A DNA stretch of 64,000 nt from Anas platyrhynchos (lineage: Eukaryota > Chordata > Aves > Anseriformes > Anatidae): NCBI RefSeq assembly GCF_047663525.1, contig NC_092587.1, forward strand, positions 44,538,501-44,602,500. The letters run 5' to 3'. A model generated the notes under the pieces. That model did not search any database and was not told the origin of the DNA. It worked only from the letters and a program-made list of their open reading frames with translations. The number at the start of each line of letters is the position of its first letter. Positions within the stretch are counted from its first letter, which is position 1. Both the position numbers and the translations under genes were made by a program. This document shows positions 1 to 12,800 of the stretch, one piece after another.

Positions 1-706
1 CTTTTGGCAGCGCTTTGCCTCACACACCCACCCAGTCAGGGTTTCTCTAACTAGTGATGCCGATTCAGTATTGGAAAGAGTTGAGTTTCTGCGTGTGCTG
101 TGTTCTGGCTGCCCACATCCTGCAAAACAGAGGATTGTGCTCCTGCCTTTACCTAAAATGGACACACTCTCTACTGGCGAGCATAATGTCCTTTTTTTTG
201 ACTAAAAAGAAAAAAATGAACACACTGTTTAGTTCCAGTGCATGGTGACTGCTTAACTAGAGAAAGATTCAAAGATGCGTTACAGTGTAGATACAAATTC
301 TGTTAGAAAAAAGGGATTGCTTTAGAACTAGTTCCACTGTTTCAGTAATTGGACAGTTGCATTTACTAGTGAGAAAGGCTGTGAGCTTGTGAAATCTGCA
401 CGTCTTATGTATAGTACTTTTGGCTCTTGATAGTAATCTTACCTGGCTCGTTCATGCTGTACTCTTCTCATATTCCATGTTCTTGAAGCTATGGTTACCT
501 AGAGACTTCGTATCTGTTCAGCAGAGCATTTTGAGAGATCACTGCTTATTAATTACTGATGCACATTTAGTTGCTTTGTGTGTTTGATGTAGTTATACGT
601 TTTATGTTGGCTAGCAAATAAATTTGATGGGAATGATTCTTTTAGACTTCCTCCATCACTGGGAATAACATGATTAATTGTTAAATTTATATTCTCTCCA
701 TTACAG
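1..706 (+). other. NUP205 intron, left edge of window
   Basis: AT-rich intron sequence that ends in TTACAG at 701-706, the acceptor of the first exon in view. The short open frame at 54-248 has no coding character. I see no repeat or RNA gene here. Confidence 0.6.
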
Positions 707-866
707 TCAAGAGCTAATGGCCATGACAACACGCTTTACAGATGACCTAATGGAACACGGTTTGACTCAGAAGATCCTCACACTTGTGTCTCAAATTGAT
801 TTGAACAATGAATTCGATAAACTCCAGAGAGAGCGAGGATTGGGCAGTGAGAAACATCGCAAAGAG
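707..866 (+). CDS. NUP205: NUP205 exon (1st in window)
   Basis: Starts with the last base of a split Ser codon, then QELMAMTTRF, and ends SEKHRKE in phase 0. The donor is GTAAAG. This exon fixes the reading frame of everything downstream. Confidence 0.95.
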
Positions 867-3800
867 GTAAAGAGGGGACTAGATGTGACTAGATGTGATT
901 CTTCCAAATTACTGCACAGGTTAAAGTACATTTGATCACAAAGAGATATGGATTGATCCCTCCTCCCCATCTGGATTCTCTTTACCTTTGGAAGCTGTTA
1001 CTGGCTTACGTGATGGTAACTACACTATGGTTTACAATATACCACTGTTCAATCCAGATTACTACCTGCATTTCTGTTTCTTTGTTGCTCTCTGATATTA
1101 GGGCATACATTATCTTTAGTGAAGAAATGCAATTAAGGACTGCGAAGAAGTAAACGTTTTTGCAGTTTAATTCTAAAGAAAATGTTTTAAATTATCTGCT
1201 TTCAGCATTACCATTACCACCACCATTGGAATAAAAATAGAAAACTAAAATTCACAAAGGATTAAAACAGAATGAAAGTGGGTCTAGGCAGGCAAATAAT
1301 GCATTTTTTAATAACCTATTTGTGTTAACATGACCAGAAGCATCTCTAATAGTGAACATTCAGATTTGCTTAAAAATGAGTTTTCATTTTTGTACTCCTT
1401 GAAATTAATTGGGACTGAGGCTAACTGCACACTGTATTTGTAATAGGGAGATTTTAAACATTATCATTTTAACTTCTGTTCTTTCCAGTGTGGGATCTAT
1501 ATGGGTATTCTATGTTATAATCAATTACTTTTTTTGCCAGATAACCAGTTTTGCATTTTTGCTATTTCATCTAGAAACTATGCAAAACATACCCTTCTAA
1601 TTTGCCTTCAAGTTCAAGTAATGCTTTGCATTGAAGGTTTGCTTCATTGCTTGTAGATGGACTACTATATTCCCCTTTGTATTCATTAGAATTGTTATTT
1701 TTCTGGAGCCTGTGCAGAGATTTCTAGCTGTGTTTAGTGTTGAAGAGTTTCTCATTGTACCACTATGCCCATGATTTTAATGGAGATAGAATGCCTTATT
1801 TTTTATTTTACCGGGTCTAATGGGTATAGATCAAGAATGTTATTAGAAACCAATAACATAGCTAATAAAATACCATTACGAAAGGGTTTTTGTGTGGGCT
1901 TTTTATTTTAAGGAGATTTTTGTTTGCTTGTTTTATTTTTGTTTTGAATTTCTGCTGTTTTCAGGAGACTTAGAGCAGTTAAGTACTTGAAACTCAGCTT
2001 GGGGTAGAGGAATGAATTTGACAAATGAAGTAAATGTTTGTCCTTGCTTAAAAACAGGTGATTTTTGGTGTCACTGTTAGAAAAAAAGAAAAACTGATCA
2101 TTTTGGAGAGCCAATGTACTTAATTTTAGCATAACATATTTTGCCAAAGAATAAAACCATATTTTTAGTATGAAAATGCTTCATAGCTTTCCTGTTAGAC
2201 ATGATATTTGTCCCATATGTATTAGGGCATGTTAGATTTCATTTACGTGTATATTCAAATTTGCCTTAAGTATTTTGTTTGATGGAAAGTTTTAATTTTA
2301 AATGTCTTTCCTATTACTCAATTTCTTTAAAATTTAGGTATGTGTATAGTCATTTGAGGACATCTCTTTAGGAGAAAGGAAGGAAGAAATCTTAAGACCT
2401 TAACTGGATGTAACTGCCAGCGTAGTTATATATTAGAGATATGAAACGTGACCTTTGTGTACATATTGTGTTTACAGCTATAAAAATTCTGTGTAGATTC
2501 ATGTCTTCTGACCTTGACACAGGTGCTGGTTTGCATCTTGTCATTCTCAAAGCTATCTAGTCATGCCTCATGTGAAATGCCAGGGAATCTGAAGGCTCAT
2601 AGGATTTTTATATACCTTTTCTTTGCGTAGCACTTAAAGAAATTAGCATTTTCTCCAGCTACTGTTTTTAAATTAATTTTTAACTTACTCTAGTCATAAT
2701 GATGGACTGAGAAAGGCAGATTGATGCGCTGCAAGTACAGCTCTACACTGTTTCTTTTGAAAAGGTTTCTGACCTCATCAAAGAGTGCCGACAGTCCTTG
2801 GCTGAAAGTCTCTTTGTCTGGACCTGCCAGTCACCGCTGAGTAAGGATGACACTCTAATCCTCATAAGTTACTTGGAGAAAGTAACAGTAGAAGCAGATG
2901 GCTCATTGGATGGTGTGAACTTGTCTCTGCTCATGGCGCTCCTCTACTGCTTTGATGTCAGTTTTCTAGAACAAGGCACAGAGGATCGTGAAGGTAATGC
3001 TGACAGGTTTCCCACGGGGGTTATGTTGTGCGTGTGGTTAAATTGTTATTTAACCAATTTCGTCATTGTTTGGTAACAAATTGGTAGGATTCTGCCTGTT
3101 TGTTTTCACATTCACTGGGTGTTGGTGTTGCATTTGTGGTTTTGTTTTTCTTTAAGATCTTTTTTGTTTTTCTTTAAGATCTGATGCACCGGCTGCCTCT
3201 GCTAGCAGAAAGACAGTACATAGCAACAATACACACTCGTCTTCAGGAATCTCAGCCTTGGAAACTACCAGGCTTGCAAGCAACTGTTCGATTAGCCTGG
3301 TCACTGGCTTTACGAGGAATATCCCAGTTATCTGATGTGACAGGTAAATTACTACTTGGTGCGCTTCAGGATTCACAGCTTGTGAGTGGTGCAAGTCAAA
3401 GTGCTGTTACCTTCTTCAGGTATTAGTACTTACCTTCAGGATAAAGCTACTGTTGATGCTCCTCCTTCAAAGCTTTCTCAGTACATGAGTTTGGTTGTTG
3501 AGAATTGAATTGCTGTGGTAGGTACACAGATTTAGAAATAATTAATCATTAACCATTAATACTGCGTAGTGTCTCATTGAAGTGAAAGGGATTGCAATGT
3601 ACTGAAAAATGTGAAAAATTGCATCTTAGCAGCTTTAATATCACCTGAACACTTCAATGCAGAATAGATTCATGTTTATGACTTTTTGCTTCTGCAAATA
3701 TTAAAACTCAGTATCTTAAGAGGACAGATGTTTTTTTTCCTGTACTTCACTAGCTTTCCAGGCTCACGCCTAGGTCAGAACTGAGGCATGACTACAGAAT

Positions 3801-6800
3801 ATTAAAGAAAATGTAAACATCATAACTAATGTTTAATTAAGGTTGGCTTGTGCTTCTTAGTTCACAGCCTTAGATTGATCAGGTAAATGGATTATGTACT
3901 TTAACTTACATTACAGAAGAAAGTTGAGACTGTCACCCTACATTAACTTGCATTTTTCAATCTAGAGTTTTCCTGTTCAGTGTCAGTTAAGTTTTTCTTA
4001 GTGTCTAGAAGCACGTTGATTTGCTTGTCAGACAGGTATTCTAAAATATGTATAGTTTGTTAACAGATAGTTGTAATTTATTTTTCTCCCGTTTGTGATT
4101 TTTGTTTTGTTTTGTTTGTTGTCCAGCTCTTGCAGAATTCACTGAAGCAGATGAAGCAATGGCAGAGCTAGCGGTTGCTGATAATGTCTTTCTGTTCCTG
4201 ACTGAATCTGTTGTGGGATCTGAAAATTTCTACCAGGAGGAATTTTACATTCGCAAAATTCACAACCTTGTCACAGACTTCCTTGCACTCATGCCAATGA
4301 AAGTAAGTTGTTTCTGTGAATAGCATAGTTTTTGAGAAACATGGGCACGTCATCTTCTATTTCTAGGACAGGTAGCATTGAGATTCAAATATCAACCTGA
4401 GCTCGAGGTGCTGCACTTTAGAATACCTGAAAGTTGACTTTGTGGAACCCATAGCATTTGGCGTTTGTTTTCTGCAATGAAGTGTTTTGAAAATCAAATT
4501 CTACTTCAGTGTGGTGAGATTGCAAAGTGAGCTTTTGTGTTTGCAGTGGTTTTGTTTTGTTTTAAATGCTTAGAATTTAAATGAATTCTGGGCTTGACAG
4601 CGATGTCTGTGGTTTTTGTCTTTTTTTCCCCTTCTCCTTTGATATTGACAGTTGTATAACCTAAAAGAAGTGACAGTTTTTGTCTTTATTTTTTTTATTT
4701 AATTCTTTTACTAATGATCTTTTGCATGTTTAAGGGGAGTTATTCTACTTTTTCTTTACTACTACTATTTGTTAGTAAAATGACCTGCTGTTTTCACTGG
4801 AACAAAAGAAGTGCTGCAAAAGGATTTTAAGGAAAAGTTTGAAGCAATTCCTACAATTTTGTTTGTGCAAGACCTTGTATCTAGGCATGGAAAATTAAAA
4901 TTATATGAAAATGCTTTTATGTAATTGATGGAGGCTTTCTTTTGTGACCTGCATTGTGTTGAGCTGTAGTTGGAGTTGCAAATAATTACTTCGTTCAAAG
5001 AATGAGCAAAAAGGAAGATTCAAAAAGAAATTTTGTTCATTGTCAACTGTCAGAATGAGAACAATATTGGCAGGAAAACACTTGAGCCTTAGGAATATTT
5101 GAGGGTGCGTATGAAAGTGTGTAGACAGCTTTTAGGTTTAATCCCAATTTATTTATAATCTGTTGGGTTTCCATGTTGTTTTCTGAAGCCATCTGTTTCA
5201 CAAATGGAATACCCATGGAGCAAGTATAATGTCATTTCAAATGCATTCATGTTGACAACTTCAAGCAGTATGCTTCTACTGCAGCAGTTGCCTGCATACA
5301 AAATGTAATGCACTGTAGCAAGTCTTGGACTCTGTTTGAAGGCTGCCTGCAGTGGTGTTTTCTGTAATACAGACATAATAGCCCTTAGAAGCATTTTGAA
5401 TTTCAGGAATATGTGAGATACAGTTTTTGAAAGTTCTTTGCACAGTCAAGTTCTAACACATTTGGAACTGGAAACTTTTTTATGAGGTAGTTCTGAAGAT
5501 GCTGTTGCTTTACCAAAGATGAAATATGTCCCTGTATTTATACCAACTTTTATGGAAGAGATGTAGGTATGTTTTCTGAATCAAGGTGGAAGAGTTGGAG
5601 ACTGAGCCAGGCTGAGGTTTCTACTTTCCTAGATTTAAAAGCACATCTGACCCTGTCTCCTGTATCCCACAGAACTGTGTGAAAATCCCAAGGCTGTCTG
5701 TTGGTTTTGTTCCAATCTTTCTCCTTCATTGTATTGTGGAATTGGAGGCCTCGGCAAAGTATTTCTCTCCCATTTCAGTTTTTGGCTTTGGTTTAGATCT
5801 GCAGTTGGTTATACCTAATGCCTAAATATGAAGAGATTCTTCATTAGAAATAGGATTTTGTAATACAGTTTATGAGCAAAAATCTGACTATTGACTTGTG
5901 ACATTGACCATTCCTGCTTGACAGAGGCCAGTACTAGTTCTTTTAGAGGAAAGACTTGTTAGACAATTGGGATGTGGCTCTAGAAGGGATTTTTTTGTCC
6001 ACCTGCAGTTTGTTACTGCTGTTTGTTACTGCTTATGTGCAGAGTTATTTCTACTGGATCTTAAATTTTAGGTAAATAGAAGGGTCTGCCTTGCAGGATT
6101 CTTTTTATTTTTAGGTATATGTAGATTTAAATTAAACTAAATGAAGATTATAAGAGGTCAACATTTTATTTAACTCTTCTGTATAGCTTTTGTTTATTTT
6201 CTGCTTGCCAGTAATGATTTGGGTAAATCTTTTGGTTGAGAGCATTACATTTGGAACTCAATAATTAACTTTAGTAGTTTAGATAATGCACTATTTCACT
6301 TATCAACACTTTGTTTTATCCCTATATTTATTTTGTTAGTATACTAATTTAGATACTTTGCCCTGACCCTTTCTGCAGTTATCTCTAGATCTAGCTAAGT
6401 TTTTGAGATGAGTCAGTTCTTTTGTAGCTCATTCAATTTTGCAATTCAATATATATTATAGAACCATGAACTAGTATCTGTTGGGCACCACTATGTTTTA
6501 GCTTTTGTTGTGTTGAATTGGTTGCTTATTTCTGTTTCTTGTTTCTCAGTGTCTGTTTAATATGTAACAAAACTGAACTTTTCATCCCCTGCCTGTTTGC
6601 TTTCTTTAAGCATCTTGTGGGGTGCTTTGTGAAAGACGTTTTGATGTTAAAATTAAATCAGCTGGTATTTTGTATAGTAACTGGTCTTTTTTGACACAAA
6701 GAATTCTGAGATACTGACTAAAGGACTTTTCCATTGCTGCAGTTTTTCTTCCCTTTCCTTTTCTCTTTTTTGCTACTGTATTTGTTGACCTGTGGTGATG

Positions 6801-9800
6801 CTATTGGCTGTGACAGACAATTTTCCTGGGTGCAAAGTAATTACATCAATACAAAACTTTTCAGAAGATGAAGTAGCTGTAATTAGAAGTAGCCTTAAAT
6901 AGCTAAGAGAAGTGGAATGCATAGGTCTCTATACAGAAAACGTTATTTCATGCTGTTTTTCATTCCTCTTCACTCTTTTTGGATCATAATCTAACTTTGT
7001 TTGAAGTCTAACTAACCTATATAGCTTTCAAAGTAAAAAGAGGAAAAAGATCCACCTTCTGTGGCCAAACCAGAGGATCTGGTGAAGTCAGTTGGGAAAA
7101 CCCCCATAGGCTAAGTTCGGGGCTTTTGGTATGAACTGAGGCCTTGGCAGTAAGGAAGTGATCGAATATGTCTTTAAATGTAGGCTCTGTTTACAATAAA
7201 TAAATAAAATTGTTAAATATTCTTGTCATGTATGTGCAATTTCTTACTTTTTTCATAAACTGTTCAGGTAATTCAGTTATTTCTGTTGCCCTGCTCATTC
7301 TTACCTAAATATAGATCAGTGTTTTTCTCCAATTCATGTATTGTGTAGGTGAAACAGCTGAGAAACCGTGCTGATGAAGATGCTCGCATGATTCATATGA
7401 GTATTCAGATGGGTAATGATCCACCTATTTCCCTTCGGAGAGATCTGGAACATTTAATGCTTTTAGTAAGCCCTATTTTCTCCTAAATTACTATGCCAAA
7501 AAGTGATTGTGACTTTCAATCTTCATTAGAAAATCTGTATCTGAATGATAGAATGCTGGGTCGTATACTTTTTGGATTAAAAAGAATTTTTTCTTAACCA
7601 AATATTGACAGACACTTGCTATAAGTTTTCCAGAAAACTGCCCTGGCTTCTGATGTTAATAAAGTGTCAATTCATAAATGTTTAGTGAGTAAATACTGCA
7701 TTGTTTCTTCTAGTGGAAGGATTCTTGAGCCAAAGTTATTTTACAAAATTATAAATATCTAAAATGTAAATTGTAGAAAGATTATCTTAACATATCTGTT
7801 TTCTTAAACTGTGTTATTTTAATGTAACTTAGAAATAACCTTTATTCTTAAAATTCTTACCTGTTCAATTAAGATTTTTGAATTTATCTGGTTGTCATTT
7901 GTTCTGCTGTTGCTATTTAGCAGGTGTCATTTTATAGAGAGTTCTAAGGAATAGCGGATCAGGTGTGGTATGCTTTGCATCTCAGACATGTTTAGCTTAT
8001 CTAGAAGCAGTGCTTGTTGTTGAAATAATATTCTCATCTTTCCATAGTTGGTAATTTTTTTGGTCATCCTCTTTTGTCTGATAGATTGCTGAACTGTACA
8101 GGAAAGACCCTTTTAATCTGGAACTTGCCCTTGAATACTGGTGTCCATCAGAGCCTTTGCAGACATCTACCGTCATGGGGTCCTACCTCGGAGTAGCTCA
8201 TCAGAGACCACCTCAGCGCCAGGTTATCTACATTCAAAGCTGTCAAGAAATTTAGTGAGAGAGAGTCTGTCTAACCTCTTTAAAAATTCTGTTTAGGCCA
8301 ATTTTGTCCCAGTTGCTCAGGATATTCTGCTAACACTGCTCTTGTGTTTTCTGTCTGTTGATCTCTTTTGCCTTAACTGAGAAGCAAAATTTCTTAACTA
8401 TTAAAAAAATCAACAACAACAACAAAAAAAAACAACAATAAATGTAATTGATAGTATCTAGGGGTAAAAAAATCATGAGAATATTGGATAGCTGGGATAC
8501 TATCAACCTTCAGTGCTTCATGAATGACTCTGCAGTGCCTAGGATATTGCATGCGTCCCAAGACCCACCTGGAAAACAGGCAACTAAGTCTGGTCCTGGT
8601 GCAATCTGCAGACACTGTGATATGGTCCTGGGAAGAGCCACAGTGCATGTGAATTACTATTCAGTGATGTGACATGCATACTGAGTTCATGCCTAATAAC
8701 ACTTACAGTGATTGCACTGTGAAGTGTGCTAATAATACCGTTGTGCAGCATTTGTGAGCTGAAGTAAATTTGAGGGCTAGAAATACAAAATGGGAGATTT
8801 AGTGTATTATATTTGCATTAGTATGAATGATTTTGTTTCCTCTTTGACATGTAATTTTCACCTTCAAGGAAAATTTCCCTTTCCATCTGAATATGAGGAA
8901 GAACTTTACAAAAAGGGTGACAGAGCACTGGAACATGTTGCTCAGAGAGGCAGTGGAGTCTCCTTCTTTGGAGATATTCAAAGCCTCCCTGGATGTGATC
9001 CTGTGCAATGTGCTCGAGGTGACTCTGCTTGGCAGGGGAGTTGGATTGGATGATCTCCAGAAGTCCCTTCCAACCTCAACCATTCTGTGATTCTGTGAAA
9101 CTGACTAGGCCAGTAAACAAAAGAATTTTCGGGGGAGTTGTCATTCCTTGCCTTCTGCTAACCCCCACCATGATTACATTAGAATCTGTTTTCTGACTTT
9201 GGCTGTCTACTGTTTTAAGAAAACACTCATTTTTTTTTAAACACTGATCTTTATTTGTTCTAGGTTGTCTTGTCGAAGTTTGTTAGGCAAATGGGAGATC
9301 TACTTCCCTCCACAATTTACATCCCATACTTGAAAATGCTGCGGGGACTGGCTAGTGGGCCTCAGTGTGCTCATTACTGCTTTAGTTTGCTAAAAGTCAA
9401 TGGCAGTAGTCATGGTAAGAAAAGTGATACTTCAGCTCTTTCTCCTCTCTTTTTCCTGCTAATGTAAAGAAGTTAAAAATAAATAAATAAAAAAGTAAAT
9501 CATGTGAACTGAACTGTGACTTGGTCATTTCAAAGATGAAATTGGAAGGCTTCAGTTGGAATGTAATCTGGAAAAAAAAAAAAAGACTGATTAGGGTAAT
9601 AAAACTTCTTGAGAACCTTAGCAAATAATTCATGTAAGCAAATAGTGGGGTTTTAAGGCAGCATGTCTTGACACATGAGATGTAGAATATCAGTATAGCT
9701 CAATGTAAAATATAAAATTGGTAATATTTTCAAGTCAAGTTATATGTATTTTTAAACGTAGGTGTCTTTCCTGAGCTGGTGCTTTTTTGTTTGTTTGTTT

Positions 9801-12800
9801 GGTTTTGTCTTTTTCCAGGAGCATTTTGAGAAATGCTACATGTATAATAAATCCTAGCAGAACCCAGAAAGGATTGTTGGTCAGTCCTATGTTTTGCATT
9901 AATTTTGCATTGATCAAAGTGGAAAAAAAAAACACACTTTGAAGTAGTGCTACAAACATTGTGATTCATAGAATACTTGTTTCTACTGACTTTTCATCTT
10001 AGTATCTTCATGTCTCTATTAACAAACAACTCCCCCAGGAAAACAACAGAACCACTAATTTCAGCAACGTGAGCTTTTCTTTGAATTTAATACATTGTTT
10101 GCTCTAGATAAGAAAGATTTCCTTTTAAATTTAACTACCTTCCTGGTCGCCCTGTGACAGAGTAAAAACAAAATCTTGTGACCTTTTTGTCATTTTTCTA
10201 GCGGAAAACATCCAAGGAACAGGTGGCAGTCCTGTCTCCTGGGAACATTTCTTCCACTCTTTGATGCTTTATCATGAACACTTAAGGAAAGACCTGCCAA
10301 GTGCAGACAGTGTCCAGTATCGTCACCTGCCTCTTCGAGGAATCACACAGAAAGAACAAGATGGATTAATTGCCTTTTTACAGCTGACCACAGTTATAGT
10401 AAATTGGGTAAGTAAGGTTTTGTTTGTTTTGCTTGAATACATTTTCTTTTTTCTTGCAGATCATTATTTGTCTGTGAAGTTCTTTTCACCAGAAAGATGG
10501 TTAGGGAAAATTTAACTAGCAGCTGTTTTTGTTTGATTAATGAACTTCAAAAGTATTGGAAGCATCAGAAAAAACTGTTAGGACCAAACATGCAGCCAGG
10601 GTGAAACGGGAAGAAGAGGTGGCACCTTTTCCTGTGTTGTCAATGTTACTGATTTTCTAGCCTTCCTGATGCTTTGCTGTCACAACTGTGTCTTTCAGAA
10701 GTGAGATCTATTCAGAAGAAATGCCTAGAGAGCAGGAAAGTTCTTTGCATGTAATTTTGAGTTTTAACATAAACAGAGATAATAGAAGACTTTCAAGGGG
10801 AAGAGTAGAAACTTGGCAAGGAAACTGACCAGCTGTGAAACTTGCCTCCAGAGTTAGATTTAAAATGTCCCTAAACTGTTAATGCAAAATGTACCATGAA
10901 TTGGCTGGAAGAGGAATTTTAAGAGACAAACTGCAATACAGATTTTACATTGTCAATTATCTGGATAGCTGAACAGTGTGGAATTCGACTCCTTAGTACC
11001 CAGCAGAGTCTGCAGGGTAGAGGTTTGAAGAATACTAACATAAAAGTTGTGTGATTTAGCAAGATGTTTTTGCAAGATGTTTTTGCTGACACAAACACAA
11101 GGCAGATCAGTGAAACTAACTGGGCTTTTTAAAAATCATCTTTTTTTTGGGGGGGGGGGGGGGTTGGTGGTGGGGTGTTCCTCTGGAAGGCCAGATTAGT
11201 TCAGTAACCTATGTAAGCTGTCCTGTCAGCATTGGATGAGTGGGGAAGAAGGAACTCGTAAATTCATATTTCCTAGCATCATCAGACCATAACCTGTGAA
11301 GAAGTAAACATCTAAGGATGCAGGGAATTATCATTTGATGAGACTAGAAGCCTGTCCCTATCCAGTGGCTCATCTGAGAGTCTCAAATCAGAGTCTAAAA
11401 ACTGGCTATCCTAAACAACATCTATTATGCACATAAGTTTTCTTTGTGGATAGGGACAACTTCAGTAAAATTTTAGGTAAAGTTTTAGTACTAGGAAATC
11501 ATTAAATTCGGCTTTTTGTTGAATGAAAATTGTTTGCACTGGCAAAGTCTGACATTCTTCTGATGTTTTGTGTACTTGTACAAAGCAGAATTCTCATTGC
11601 TGATACTGAACTCTTAGTTAGGCCTTACAGTACATGAATAATCTTCAAAATATTAACGTGCAATTTTGTTTTACGCTGAACTCTGCAGAGTGAGAATGCT
11701 CGCTTGGCTCTTTGTGAGCACCCTCAGTGGACACCAGTGGTGGTCATTCTGGGACTTCTGCAGTGCAGCATTCCTCCTATTTTGAAAGCGGAGCTATTAG
11801 AAACCCTGACTGCATTTGGAAAATCTCCTGAAATAGCTGCTTCACTCTGGCAATCCCTGGAATACACCCAGGTATTTTTGTATTTTCAGTACTTATAACT
11901 ATAGCAACCCAATCTGATGAAATTGTTGGTGTGTTTGAAAGCTGCATTTGTAGCAATTGTATTGCACTTTCTACTAAATTCTTGTGTTTCCATTGTTGAA
12001 TATAATTTTTTTTTTCACTTAGGTATTATTTTGAAGCAATTTTGAAAATGACAGCATGTTTTTGTGCTGCAGATCTCATTGGCTGTGCTTATTTTTATGT
12101 AAACATCTTTCTTAACAGACCGTCCTGTATGTTCCATATGTTTTTTTTCCCCTCCATGTTTGTCATCAGTAATAAATGTTCTGCAGTTATGTATTTTTCT
12201 GTTATGTTTTTTTGTGTGCAATATTCTCCCACTGTAAGTGGTGCTCATGAAAGGAAAGAATTGTATAAAAAGCTCCACTTGCAGGCATGTAATTTTCAGA
12301 GGAAAAGTTAATTGTTATTAGCAATTACAGAAGGAGGACTCAGGCAACTACAGGCCAGTCAGCCTTACCCCCATCCCTGGAAAGGTGATGGAGCAGCTCA
12401 TCCTGGAGGTTATCTCCAAAGAGTGTAAGAAGGTGATCAGGAATAGTCAACATGGATTCACCAAGGGGAAGTCGTGCTTAACCAGTCTGATAGCCTTCTA
12501 TAATGGGATGACTGGCTGGGTAGATGAGGCAAGAGCAGTGGATGTGGTCTACCTTAACTTCAGCAAGGCTTTTGACACTGTCTCCCATAACATCCTCATA
12601 GACAAGCTCAGGAAGTGCGGCCTAGGGGTGAGTGGACAGTGAGGTGGATTGGTAATTGGCTGGATGGCAGAGCTCAGAGGGTTGTGCTCAGTGGTGCAGA
12701 GTTTAGTCCCTTCCAACCTCAGCCATTCTGTGATTCTGTAACAGCATATGTTTGCCAACTTTCACAGCTAGATGGCAAACATCAGGTGGGTATTAAAAGC

